This document shows positions 1 to 9,406 of a DNA stretch of 15,605 bases, one piece after another (the first letter of the stretch is position 1; the number at the start of each line of letters is the position of its first letter). The notes beneath the pieces are model-generated. The model was not told the DNA's origin, did not search any database, and saw nothing but the letters and a program-made list of their open reading frames with translations. The stretch spans positions 1-15,605 of the forward strand of contig RBNI01003566.1 of the NCBI GenBank assembly GCA_003990745.1, in the 5' to 3' direction. This stretch comes from Jimgerdemannia flammicorona (Eukaryota > Mucoromycota > Endogonomycetes > Endogonales > Endogonaceae). Made by a program: the position numbers and the translations under genes.

Positions 1-93
1 AAAAAGTTATCTAGAGATATAGATTATATTCTCCAGTCTCTTCATTATAGTTAAAGTAATCAGGAGTAAATACAGATTAGTACTTGTACCAGT
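1..93 (-). mobile_element. Outer decayed LTR copy, left part (U3-ORF segment)
   Basis: The reverse complement of this stretch matches part of the U3 reading frame of the 3' LTR, around 12177-12270 (for example the CTGGAGAA and CCTGATTACTT stretches, with mostly C/T and G/A differences). It continues at 14830 on the other side of the LINE, so one LTR copy on the minus strand was split by the LINE. It runs off the left edge of the window. It is too short and too mutated to code for anything. Confidence 0.8.
80..93. repeat. LINE target-site duplication, left copy
   Basis: GTACTTGTACCAGT here matches GTACTTATACTAGT at 14830-14843, directly after the poly(A); 12 of 14 bases agree and both differences are transitions. 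Both copies align to the same segment of the LTR family, which is what a duplicated target looks like. One more A on the left (79) could belong to it but cannot be told from the poly(A). Confidence 0.8.
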
Positions 94-180
94 CGATCCT
101 ATCTCTTTCCAGTATCATTCAGGTTACACAACCTTTGAAGAGCACTTATAACATTGTTTTTGGAGAAAAGAGACTAACAA

Positions 181-2207
181 CATGGTGACCAACAGGCAAC
201 CTGAGGTATGTACTGGACAGGGTGGCCCAAGCACTTTCGACTGGCAGCAGGTGGGGAGAGGTCCAGGCCTGGGGGGGGGGTATGAGGGGACTGCTGGCCA
301 GTGGACATAGAAGGGGTGGAGGAGGTGGCAGAGGATCAGGATCTGGGAGGGCGAGCTTTGCGGAGACAGTGAAGGGGAGACAGTAGGTGTCAGGGCTGGA
401 GGGCTGGCTGAGGAAGGGCAAGGAGACTGAGAAGGTGATAGTACAGGGGGGAGCAGCCCTTGGAAGGGGGGGCAGTAGAGCTGGGGGAGTAGCGGCTGGG
501 GGGAGTGTGACTGCTGATGGCGAGGGAACTGTCAATCTGGAAAAAAATCCAGATGTGACAGCTGATGGTGAGGCTGAGCAGCTGAGGCTTAGAAGACAAG
601 GGGACTTAGCGGATGGTGTGATAGGTCTGGTGGTGGCCCCGTTACTCAAAAAATCAATCTCAGTATTCACAGTTACACTGTGCTTCCGGGGCCTAGCAGT
701 GATGGCGAAAATAGTGCTGGGGCTTATTGCTAAGCAGGTGGCAGAAGCTGCATCTGTGAAGTTTTTAAAGGGACTGGAGGGAGTGGAGGTGGGTTTTGAG
801 GAGGTGGCACTATTGGAGGAGGCACTGAAGGTTGGATTGGTGATTGGCGAGATGTGTGTTCCGATGACACATTGTCTGAAGTGGGATCCCAGGGTGGTCT
901 AACTGCTGGTGAAAGGTGTGCTGATAGTGACAGCGATAGAGACGAGAAAGAGGGTTGAGGACTACATAGCGGAATATGGAGAGGTGGTGGATATCGGATT
1001 CAGGGTCTAGGAAGGGACCTCGCTCAGGACTGGTAACGTGGATGTGAGGATTCAGCTAGCTGGGAAGGAAGCTACTGGGAAAGCGAGGGACTGGCCTTTG
1101 GCAATGGTCTAGGGAGCAATTTTGTGTAAGGTGACAAGGGTAAAGGGAAGTGAGGAGGAGGAGGAGGATTTATTGAAAGCACTAGAAGAGTTGGATGATG
1201 CTGTAGAGAGGCAAGCGAAGGCTCGGGCAGCTCTCGTGGAGTCGATGCACTTGGAGGTGGTGGATGGAAAGCAGATTCGAGTGACCAAGGAGTAGTGGGA
1301 AAGGGCTCAGAGGCAGAAGAGACAGAAAGAGCTGCTGGTCAAGCTGGATAACAGACCACTGGGGAATGTAAGCAAGGTGAAGGGTACTGGGGGAGCTGAA
1401 GCAAGTGTCTGGGCTGGTGAGGGGAAGGGAAAGGACAAGAAGGAGGCAGGAGAGGATAAGGAGAAGATTAGTAAGGATCCATATGCTGATGGCATGTTAG
1501 AGGTTTGGGAGGAGGACTGGGAGGGCTCCCCTACCCCCACCCCTCTTATCAGGCATGGCCCAGCTGCCCAAACCAAGGTGGTGGAAGATGTGCCAATGCA
1601 AGGGGCCCAGAGGGTGCAATTTGGAGTTCCAGAGGTGGTATATGGAAGACAGGTAGTAGTAGCTGGTGAGGAGGAACTGGTGGATGTCCCAGAGGTATGA
1701 GATGAGTCTATAAGTGCTGAAGCTGACACCACAATATTGGAGGGAGGGAGGCTGGCGACCCCAGGGGGGAAGGAGGTGGGGAACTTACTTTGGATATGTT
1801 GGATGATGAATAACCTAGTGGTGGAAGAGTTGAGAGAGGTGGACTTGTGAGTGATGAGTGATGAGCACTGGGCAGGGATACTGCAGGGGGATGGAGTAAT
1901 GAAGGCATTGAAAGCAGAAATTCTTGCAGTGTACCTAGAGAAGGAAGGGTATGAGGTGGATAAGGAAAGGGAGGCAGAGATGGTGGTCATTGCTGGAGAG
2001 AGGGCTGAATACTGCTGGAACAAGTATCATGGACTGCAGCTCTGGCAGGAGGCATACATAGAATATCAAGAGGAGTTTGAGGAGAAGGCAGATGGAGAGA
2101 TGAATGAACTGCTGACTGGATTGGAGGCTCAAAGGGCAGAAGAGGAGGAGGTGGCTGCGGAACACAATCTGGACATGGCGCAGGAGGAGATGAGCATGGA
2201 GCAGTAG
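181..2207 (+). pseudogene. LINE ORF1 protein, broken
   Basis: A frame opens with ATG at 181 (MVTNRQPEV) and runs into a run of ten G (271-280). Beyond it, another frame carries a Gly/Arg-rich stretch, then SFAETVKG, and continues to the TAG at 2205-2207 with stops only at 384, 900, about 1008, about 1110, 1293, 1698 and 1848. A length change in the G run would join the two frames. The last third is Glu-rich and probably helical (about 1850-2200). I see no CCHC knuckle. Position ahead of ORF2 and shared strand make it ORF1, whose products in other LINEs bind the element RNA. The exact start and domain content are uncertain. The long open frames on the opposite strand are shadows of this purine-rich sequence. 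Confidence 0.65.
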
Positions 2208-2237
2208 AGATCGATCGCCAACATAATATATTTCATT

Positions 2238-2704
2238 ATGAATAGTACAACCAACATTTTTTCTTTAAATGTGAATAGATTATAGGGTGCTACTCGATGT
2301 AGGAACATTTTTACTTGGCTGAAGGGATTGGAGGCCGATCTCTTCCTCTTGCAGAATGTTAGGTGTGAGGATGATTCTGATAAGATGGAGTGGACAAAGG
2401 AATGGGAAGGTGTGGTGATTTGGAAGGGCAAGGTTGGGATTTTGGTTCAGAAAGGTAGAGGGGAGATACAGGATGTGAGGAGCTGGGGGGAGAGACTGGT
2501 CTGGGGGGAGTAGATTCATGCAGGCTGGGAGCTAGTTACAGTTAGCTCCTGCTACTGTCCTGTGGTACGGGGTGAGCGAATAGAGTGGATGAAAGATTTA
2601 CAGGAGAGTGGGAGCCTTGTAGAGACAGGGGTAGACATGCTTGGGGGAGACTTCAATATGGTTCGGGACATACTATTGGATAGAACAGATAGAGGATGAG
2701 GTGC
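2238..2704 (+). pseudogene. LINE ORF2, endonuclease N-terminal part, broken
   Basis: ATG at 2238 lies 30 bases after the ORF1 stop and in the same frame. It opens an apurinic-type endonuclease domain: the early LNVN motif (about 2265), an LLQNVR motif where the family usually has LQE (about 2340), and GGDFN followed by D-x5-DR (about 2645-2695). Stops lie at 2283, 2511 and 2697. The catalytic Glu of the LQE motif reads Asn here, which is not a single transition. The domain is cut at 2704 by the gypsy element and resumes at 13294 in the same frame. In related LINEs this enzyme nicks the target DNA to prime reverse transcription. Confidence 0.75.
2700..2704. repeat. Gypsy target-site duplication GGTGC, left
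   Basis: GGTGC stands directly before the LTR start TGTAAG and again at 13289-13293 directly after the LTR end CTGACA. Five bases is the usual duplication for Ty3/gypsy integrases. Removing one copy restores a continuous LINE ORF2 frame. Confidence 0.95.
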
Positions 2705-2960
2705 TGTAAGTGCACAACCTCCAAGCCACTGAAATCACATGCGACTGCTGAACAAATCTGGAAATCACCTGTATGATCACAAAGCTGAGTCAAACAGAAG
2801 TCACAGTGTACAAAGCTGAGTCAATACGAAGTCATGGAACACAAGATTCACACAAACAGAATCTTACCAATCAAGAATAAATACATATATACCAAGCCCC
2901 GAGATGCATCGAAACAGAGAACCAAAACAAATAACAACCACAACTTCCAAATATACAAAC

Positions 2961-4067
2961 ATAACCACTGAGATCTACAACCGCATCCGTGCTGACATTT
3001 GGAATGTCATTGTCAACTGAGCCACACCCCCTCTGCCCCTCATGAATATCCATAGCCTAGCACCCCTCTACTTTGTAGAAGCCTGATGGAATGCCCTAAA
3101 CATGCTTAATGAAGCCCACCGGATCGGACAAATCTCAAGCTACTACCAGATCGGTTGCCTCCTGAAAGACATAGTTGAACATCACCATAATACAAACATT
3201 ATCCAGATGTCTCAACACTAGAAGCTCATCACCTGCAAACACCAAGAACTCTTTTATGAGTACAGTACCTTTATTCCTCGCCTCCAAGTTACTACCAGCG
3301 AAATGGTTGCTAGCCTATCCTATGGCCAAATTGATGACATGATATAAGAACTCAACTACAAGTATCTCAAATATGTTCAGACTACCAACAGAACCTTTCC
3401 GCACCCCGATGACCACATTCTGCAAATACCCCAAGTTGGCTATGCCATGAAGGATGTCTACGATATAATCAACTTCGATGAAGATGAAGCAGAAGATAAT
3501 GATCCCTCTGATGCTGATATGACCTCAAGCCAAGGATCTCTACCAACCCTGATCATACCGCCAACCTTGCCAATGAACTTACAACAGTTCATAACCACAT
3601 ATGAGACTTATTGGGATAATGACCACTGGCACAAATACCAACCTGCATTCACTCTCGATTACTTCAACTACAATGAAGAAATCGGAGAACACAACCTGTA
3701 CCTTCAGACAACCCTCGAGATCGAACCAACCACTCCACTACCCGAGTATGAGTGATATAAACCACAGCTGCCAGTATACTATAATCCCACAACTCATAGT
3801 GCTGTAACTTATAGAAGGTATGCAGACAGCAAATCCAATGAGAGCGAAAACAATGTACCCCTCCGCCCACCAACACCTTACCCAGCATATAAGATGGACG
3901 ATGCTATCCTATGGGACAGAGATGAAGTTCCAATGTATTATTACCTCAGCCAACAAGGAGAAGTAATCCGTGAACCACTCTTTCTAGATGACTACTTCTT
4001 CAGAGATGATGTCATCGATGGTGATGTCATTGAAGACTATCCAGATAGTGCCAAAACCTATAAATAG
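2961..4067 (+). pseudogene. U3-encoded protein of unknown function, broken copy (5' LTR)
   Basis: This is the same frame as 11514-12611 in the 3' LTR. The ATG of that copy reads ATA here (2961), and stops occur at 3018 (TGA), 3084 (TGA), 3219 (TAG), 3345 (TAA) and 3753 (TGA). The last three are CAG or CAA codons in the other LTR, so they arose by C to T change. The frame then runs to TAG at 4065-4067, a little beyond the stop used in the 3' copy because of a small gap. No known family is recognised. Confidence 0.7.
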
Positions 4068-4096
4068 ATTAGCAGTCATAGTATAGTTAGATTAAC

Positions 4097-4191
4097 CTTG
4101 TACGACATGACTGTGAACTGACTCAGCAGTCAGACAATCTCTTGATATGTCAGATCACACTTGTACTATGTAACTGCATTCTAACTCAGCA
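4097..4191 (+). promoter_or_regulatory. U3 enhancer-like direct repeats with TGACTCA, 5' LTR
   Basis: Two imperfect copies of a roughly 30-bp unit begin CTTGTAC at 4097 and 4160, 63 bases apart. The first holds TGACTCA (4119-4125), the second TAACTCA (4182-4188), which is TGACTCA in the 3' LTR. TGACTCA is the known Gcn4/AP-1 bZIP site. The first also lies in a dyad, TGACT-cagc-AGTCA. Repeats just upstream of a TATA box resemble retroviral enhancers; the function here is inference. Confidence 0.55.
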
Positions 4192-4244
4192 AGGCACTTA
4201 GTGCTACATCCATATCTAGTATAGTCCAGATAGCCCCTCACTAG

Positions 4245-4252
4245 TATAAATA
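4245..4252 (+). promoter_or_regulatory. TATA box of 5' LTR
   Basis: TATAAATA stands in a pyrimidine-rich context 57 bases after the second enhancer-like repeat and is conserved at 12800-12807. It would place the start of the genomic RNA near 4275. Confidence 0.7.
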
Positions 4253-4369
4253 CCCCCTCTCCCAGACCTCAGAATCTCAGATCTGAACAATCTGAACACA
4301 ACTCCTGAGCACTTCCCCACAATATCCCTTCACATAACTACTTCTAGTATAGTAATATCATGAATAGCG

Positions 4370-4375
4370 AATAAA
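4370..4375 (+). terminator. AATAAA signal in 5' LTR
   Basis: AATAAA lies about 120 bases after the TATA box and is kept at 12925-12930. It is the likely polyadenylation signal used in the 3' LTR; here in the 5' LTR it would have to be ignored. Confidence 0.55.
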
Positions 4376-4736
4376 TCTATTTAATAACCCACAAACCACT
4401 CTTAAGTAAATCTGCTCCCTGTTAGGTCCCACTCCTAACCCCGTCATGAAATTTCCTAATTGGATATTGTCTGCAGTGATACGCCAAATCAACTAAGCTG
4501 GTCTTAGTTTCTTAAACTTCCTGAAATATAGAAAATCCTGAATATTCAGAACTAGTTCGAGAAAGGACTTTGGTTGAGATGTCAACCCGATCTTGAAATC
4601 AATAAGCATAGAGGACATACTCCATACAAAATTGATCTTGACCATAAGAAAACAGTCTTCCAGAATATCCAGAACTTCCAGAAAACCCTTTCAGAACTAC
4701 ATAATGGTTACTCTAAAAAGCAACCCTCTAACAACT

Positions 4737-4753
4737 TGGTAGCAGCAGTTTAC
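4737..4753 (+). other. Primer binding site candidate
   Basis: TGGTAGCAGCAGTTTAC begins three bases after the LTR end. TGG is the complement of the tRNA CCA end, and the place is right for a minus-strand primer site. Its complement would end GCTGCTACCA. I cannot name the tRNA without a tRNA set from the host; initiator Met tRNAs of fungi often end CTACCA. Confidence 0.65.
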
Positions 4754-4972
4754 AATCCAATTCTGCTTCAAGATGCTTCCTCACCCTGCTACAAACCCTT
4801 CTGCAAATTCCTACAAGTTGGTATAAAGCCCAACCTCTGAACTGGAATTTATTCTGAACCATCTGATAATCTGGAGAGAATTAAACCTGACATATAAGGA
4901 CAATTTGACCTCCACACCTACAATAAGTGGGACAAACTTCATTCAAAGAAAGAAGTACTCTGATTAAACTAG

Positions 4973-5695
4973 CAAATAGGTGAAACTCTATTCACTGAAC
5001 TCCTTGTACTACACCCAGCAAGTCAAGATGAAGAAGGTCTTATAGAAGCCTTCTTTACTCTTCTCAATAAGAGTTTTGTCAGCTCCATAAATCCGAGTGA
5101 CCTAGGTCAACCAGCGGCAGTATTTCTAGCCTTAGTTCCTCACGAAGCCCAAGCCTCTGTAGTCAAGTGGCTCAACTCTACTGACTTTCACCATACCAGG
5201 ACCAAGACCGCATTATACTACCAATTTCAGAACAGCAAGACCCACCATATTCTTAAGGAAGAAGCAAGAAAAACCCTTCATCAACTACCTGACCCTGAAC
5301 CTGAAGCAGGCCCTGCTACAGCCCTACCTGAATCTGAAACTAATACCAAACTGGAACTTGACTTTGAATTAAGTCCATCTAAAATCAGATATATAACTGA
5401 TTCTGTCTACTTTAACACCGAGCAAACCCAAGTACACAGGGACCAAACCAAAGAGAAAGAGGAGTATCTCAGTGAATTCGATCCTGGATATACCACTGAA
5501 GGAGACATACCTCCATCAGGACAGAACACACCTACACAGCAACAGACAGCTATCTATCAAGCCCTTACTCCAGATCCACAACTATTACTCCAGCAACTTA
5601 CACAGACCCAAAGAACCCCATCACACTCTGTACCAGTATCTCAAGTAGTACCAGTAACACCACTACCAGCAGTCCAATAGCCTCCAGTAAACAAC
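4973..5695 (+). pseudogene. ATG-less open frame ahead of Gag, probable Gag N-terminal extension
   Basis: This stretch is in the same frame as gag-pol and is open for 235 codons up to TAG at 5678-5680, with no in-frame ATG. The same frame can be followed back through stops at 4970, 4961, 4895 and 4838. The second half is rich in Pro, Gln, Thr and Glu, such as LPDPEPEAGP near 5300. In an element with about one stop per 73 codons, such an open run suggests former coding sequence whose start codon was lost. An ATG turned to ATA would fit, but I cannot point to one. It could instead be a leader open by chance. Confidence 0.45.
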
Positions 5696-6760
5696 ATGGC
5701 AAACCAACAGATTCTAGACCTCACAGCCCAAGTAGCTATAATGGTAGCAACTATCACTGCCTTAGCTGAACAGACCTGACCTACAAAAAATCTGAGTCTA
5801 TCTACCTTCAATGATACTACACAAGAAGTCCAAAGCTTCATTAGTATAGTTGACACCAACTTCAAAGCCAATCAATGGACCAATGAACAAGTCGCTAACT
5901 GTGTACTGACAAACAATCAAGACCATACTCTGGAACAACTCTTTGCTACCACTATAGCCTATGTCCACCGAGTTGTTATATTCTTCCGAGGACCTGCTGA
6001 AGAATGGTGGCAAACCCTTCCCGAAAAACCCCTCACATGGGACACTTGACCTGCAGTAGTTGCTCAGAATGCAGCAAATAATGCCCCAGAATATGGAGCC
6101 CATCCTACAGCCCCTGGACTTAAGCAACTCATGATTGCTCAATATTGCAGCAAAACCATAATCGCTGAATCCCGAGTAAAACTCTACAACCTCAAATTCG
6201 ATGTACATGGCAAGGAGGAATTCGAAACCTTCTGTACAAAACTCAAGTCACTCCTGAACACTGTTGGCCTAGGATATATTGCCAATGATAAAGCATGAAA
6301 TGGTATAAGAGCAGATCATTTATTTGATGCCCTGCCTGAATGGCTTACTAGAAAAATCCAAGAACAAGGATGCCTAGTTAGTTGTGACCACCAACAATGG
6401 TACCTAGCAAGAATCAAGACTATGGTCAAGTGGATTCTAATAGCTGGACCCATTCTGCCTTGAAGACAATTCAACAATAAGGAAAAGACTTGGACCAAGA
6501 AAGAAGAACCCAAGCATGAAGCATCCCGAGCTCCCTCATCATCCACTTTGTGGACACCCAGAAATTATGAACCCACCCAGCCGAGTACCTTCAAGAAACT
6601 CACTGAAGGTGAAAGGAATGAACTTAGAAGAAGCGGAGCATGCTTCTATTGCCGAAAGACAGGACACATGGCCAGTGCCTGCCCTAACTAAAAACCCTGA
6701 ACAGCAATATGAGCAACTATTACTACTCTGCACCATCTCAACAACCTGACTACCAGAACC
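5696..6760 (+). pseudogene. Gag capsid and nucleocapsid region, broken
   Basis: ATG at 5696 (MANQQILDL) is the first in-frame ATG of the internal region. A retrotransposon Gag signature with GPAEEWW stands near 5990-6010. Residues Cys-x2-Cys-x4-His-x4-Cys of a complete zinc knuckle lie at 6641-6682. Gag packages the RNA into particles. Stops occur at 5777, 6047, 6296 and 6461 before the knuckle and at 6689, 6698 and 6710 after it; five of these seven, including the first four, are TGA or derived from one base change of CGA or TGG. No frameshift is needed, and the same frame continues into pol, so Gag and Pol were one polyprotein. Confidence 0.85.
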
Positions 6761-7171
6761 CTAGACTTTGTCAAGTTAAGACAAACTGCCAAAGCCCCAA
6801 CCAAAGGAAGTCAAAAAGCAGCTGGATATGACCTGTATGCAGCTGAAGAAGCTACAGTCTCCAACCGAGAAGTCAAGTAAGTCTACACAGGAATCAGTAT
6901 CCAAATTCCTGAAGGACATGTTGGAAGAATATACTGTCACAGCAGCCTAGCATTGAAAGGACTCTCAGTAGAAGGAGGAGTCATTGATAAAGATTATATA
7001 GGTGAAATTATTGTCCTCATCCGAAACCACAGTTGGATATCCTTCAAGATTTCCATTGGATTCTGTATTGCCCAGATCCTATTCGAGAAAATCGAGTCAA
7101 CCCTGACAGTCAAGGAAGTCCCTGAACTACTGCCTACCATCCAAGGATCCAAAGGATTTGGCTCATCAAAT
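6761..7171 (+). pseudogene. dUTPase domain inside the gag-pol frame, broken
   Basis: The five motifs of trimeric dUTPases come in order: AAGYDLYAA (about 6818-6844), GRIYCHSSLA (about 6923-6952), GVIDKDYIGEI (about 6977-7009), GFCIAQI (about 7058-7078) and a final GFGSS (7154-7168). The enzyme converts dUTP to dUMP and so limits uracil in new cDNA. Two usual Arg residues are lost: the Arg of motif 2 (His here, CGC to CAC) and the Arg of motif 4 (Cys here, CGT to TGT). A TAA stop lies at 6878. These are what deamination would produce. It sits between the nucleocapsid knuckle and the protease, the place it has in betaretroviruses, and is in frame with both. Length of about 137 codons fits the family. 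Confidence 0.92.
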
Positions 7172-7813
7172 AAGGCCCCAGTCCAACCTACCATGAACAA
7201 GGAAGAACAATTCTACAAGAAAATCGAAGATAGATATGTACCAAGTGGTCGATGCCCCCATGGCATTGGAATGTACTCTTCCCGAATGATTGATAATTAC
7301 TTCTCTTGTGTCAACAAACTGGCTCAAAGAAGAACCAACAGAAGGAAAGCTCCTACAACCGAAATTACCACCATTGGATCAGACAAACTGCTTACACTTA
7401 AAGCTTTTGTCAATCGAGCACCTGTTAAGATTATGATAGACAGTGGTGCCTCAAGCAACTTCATCAATAAAGAAACAGCCAACAGACTCAAGGTCTTCAC
7501 CTCTCTGGTACAACAAACCCAAGCAGTTGCCACAGCCGATGGAACCTCACATGTCATTAGCAAGGAAGTTTACAATCTACCCTTCCGAATTGGTGACTAT
7601 CAAGTACATGTTACCCTCCAGATCATACCACTCTCAGACAATGAAATCATCCTTGGAACTCCATGGTTAAAACAAGAAAACCCCATGATTGATTGGGTAA
7701 ACCATTCTCTGACCATCAAGAAAGGATGCCATAACTTCAAACTGCAAAGTGAAAAGGACACACTCAACTCTAGTGACCCTGGACCAAAGATCACCCACAT
7801 CAACAAGCTATAA
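7172..7813 (+). pseudogene. Aspartic protease of gag-pol
   Basis: The frame stays open from 6881 to the TAA at 7811, the longest clean run of the polyprotein. After a linker there is MIDSGASSNFIN with the catalytic Asp at 7439-7441, then a retropepsin-type second half ending in ILGTPWLKQENP (about 7648-7683), the usual hydrophobic-Leu-Gly motif of this fold. The protease would cut the polyprotein. The catalytic triad looks intact, so this is the best preserved domain, but it has no start of its own and depends on the broken frame upstream. Confidence 0.85.
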
Positions 7814-8760
7814 CTCAAGAAATTGGCTAAGAAATGCCCTCTCTTTGCTATCTCCATCCATCTATCCAAAGGAGAACCTGAGAACTCTGAAGAAGACTTT
7901 TCCAAAGTTGACAGCCATATCAGACCACTACTCCAGAAATTCCGAGATATATTCCTGAAGAAACTCCCAAAAGGCCTACCTCCCAAATGAGCAGTAGACC
8001 ATGCCATCAAGACTATTCCAGATGCCAAGCCAGCCTTCAAGTCAATCTACCACATGTCTCCGAGAGAAATCAATGCACTCAAGAAAGAAATTGACGAACT
8101 CCTGGATCAAGGATTCATCAGACCCAGTGTATCACCTTATGGTGCACCAGTCTTCTTTGTTATCAAGAAAGGAGAAGACCTGCAAATGTACATTGATTAC
8201 TGTGACCTCAACAAACAGACCATCAAGAACTATTGCCCACTACCCAGAATTGATGAAATATTCGATAGGCTTATCAACCCACAATTCATGAGCTCTTTTG
8301 ACCTGTGACATGGTTACTGGCAAATTGCCATGAAAGAAGAAGACATCTACAAGACAGCCTTCCGAACTTGCTATGGATATTTTGAGTTCCTGGTTATGCC
8401 TTTTGGCTTAACTAATACTCCTGCAACCTTCCAGACACTGATGAATACCATTCTGCATCCATACCTGGACAAATTTGTTGTTGTCTATATTGATGACATC
8501 CTAGTCTTCAGCAAAACCCTGGAGGAACATCTTGAACACCTGGAGCTAGTACTACTGAAACTCCGAAAAAACTGACTCTTTGCAAAACTCAGCAAGTGTG
8601 AATTTCTCCTGAAAGAAATTCAGTTCCTTGGACACATCGTCACACCAAATGGAATCAAAGTAGACCCCAGCAAAATCTCTGCAATCAAAGATTGGCCCAG
8701 ACCAAAGAAGCTGAAAGACCTCTAATTATTCCTGGGATTAGCAAACTATTACAGATGATT
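7814..8760 (+). pseudogene. Reverse transcriptase of gag-pol, broken
   Basis: Typical Ty3/gypsy blocks follow in order: DQGFIRPSVSPYGAPV (about 8105), YIDYCDLNK, where the family has Arg for the Cys (CGT to TGT), SSFDL with the first catalytic Asp at 8300, [12 protein letters not shown] (about 8399), YIDD at 8486-8497, FLGHIV (about 8630) and FLGLANYYR (about 8730). Catalytic Asp residues are present. Stops: 7988, 8306, 8573, 8723 and 8756. At 8306 and 8756 the TGA replaces an Arg that is well conserved in the family. It would copy the genomic RNA into DNA. Confidence 0.95.
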
Positions 8761-8890
8761 TGTTACCAACTTCACCAAAATCACCACTGCCCTGACCCAA
8801 ATGACCAAGCATAACAAGAAAGGAGAACAGCCCTGGACCATGAAACAAGAGAAAGACTTCAATAATCTTGCAAATTGGGGACCCGAATAA

Positions 8891-9403
8891 GACATAGCCT
8901 TTCAAGCATTGAAAGATACCTTGATAACCACTCCAGTACTTCAAGCAGCAAACCCTGCCCTACCATATGAAGTTACTACTGATACCTCTGACCTAGCCCT
9001 TGGAGCAGTACTTATGCAAGAAGGACACCCTGTAGCCTATCACTCCCGCAAGTTCAATGATACCGAAATCAACTACGTAACTCATGAGAAAGAAATGTTA
9101 GCCATCGTGGACACTCTGATTAAATGGCGACCATACCTAGAAGGAGCTTACTTCACTGTATTGACTGACCACAAGTTATTAGTCAACATTAAGACCCAGG
9201 CTACCCTTTCCCGAAAGCAAGCCAGATGGATGAAAGTCCTCACCAACTTTGACTATGAAATCCAGTACCACCCTGGCAAGGAAAACATTGTTGCTGATGC
9301 AATCTCCAGACCACTCCTTGAAGAAGTTATCCAAACTCTCATCATGGTTACAAACTCCATCATGGAACAAATTATCACAGTATGTGCTAATGATAAAGAA
9401 GCT
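8891..9403 (+). pseudogene. RNase H domain of gag-pol
   Basis: After a TAA at 8888 the frame is open for 171 codons. It holds TTDTSDLALGAVL with the first Asp at 8981-8983, HEKEMLAIV with the Glu, and LTDHKLL with the next Asp, the usual Ty3/gypsy RNase H pattern, followed by ARWMKVL and PGKENIVADAISR. All acidic residues I can recognise are kept. The domain removes RNA from RNA-DNA hybrids during cDNA synthesis. Just ahead of it the connection with the reverse transcriptase seems to have about 13 extra residues (about 8850-8890). The frame ends at TAA 9404. Confidence 0.9.
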
Positions 9404-9406
9404 TAA

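Larger units (their letters stand above)
2705..4733 (+). repeat. 5' LTR (2029 bp)
   Basis: It begins TGTAAG and ends CTAACA, so the ends are TG...CA, and it aligns along its full length with 11258-13288. Over the first 600 bp I count about 70 differences, all transitions, and no gap. Further on there is a 3-base gap near 3862 and a 1-base gap near 4052, which explain the 2-bp length difference. From the TATA box (4245) and AATAAA (4370) I infer U3 at 2705 to about 4275, then R, then a U5 of roughly 350 bp. U3 contains the broken reading frame annotated separately. Confidence 0.96.

Noticed and set aside
146..2023. Long minus-strand frames (146-670, 1307-2023 and shorter ones) rich in Ser, Pro and Leu
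   Set aside because: They are the complement of the purine-rich LINE ORF1, have low-complexity content and no domain, and vanish where the skew ends.
5798..6208. Minus-strand frame of 136 codons opposite Gag
   Set aside because: It is a shadow of the Gag coding strand; Gag motifs on the plus strand explain the sequence.
6640..6960. Programmed frameshift between Gag and Pol
   Set aside because: Knuckle, dUTPase, protease and RT share one frame, so none is needed.
6761..7171. Host dUTPase gene
   Set aside because: It is in frame with the knuckle before it and the protease after it, has no start of its own, and lies inside the LTR element.
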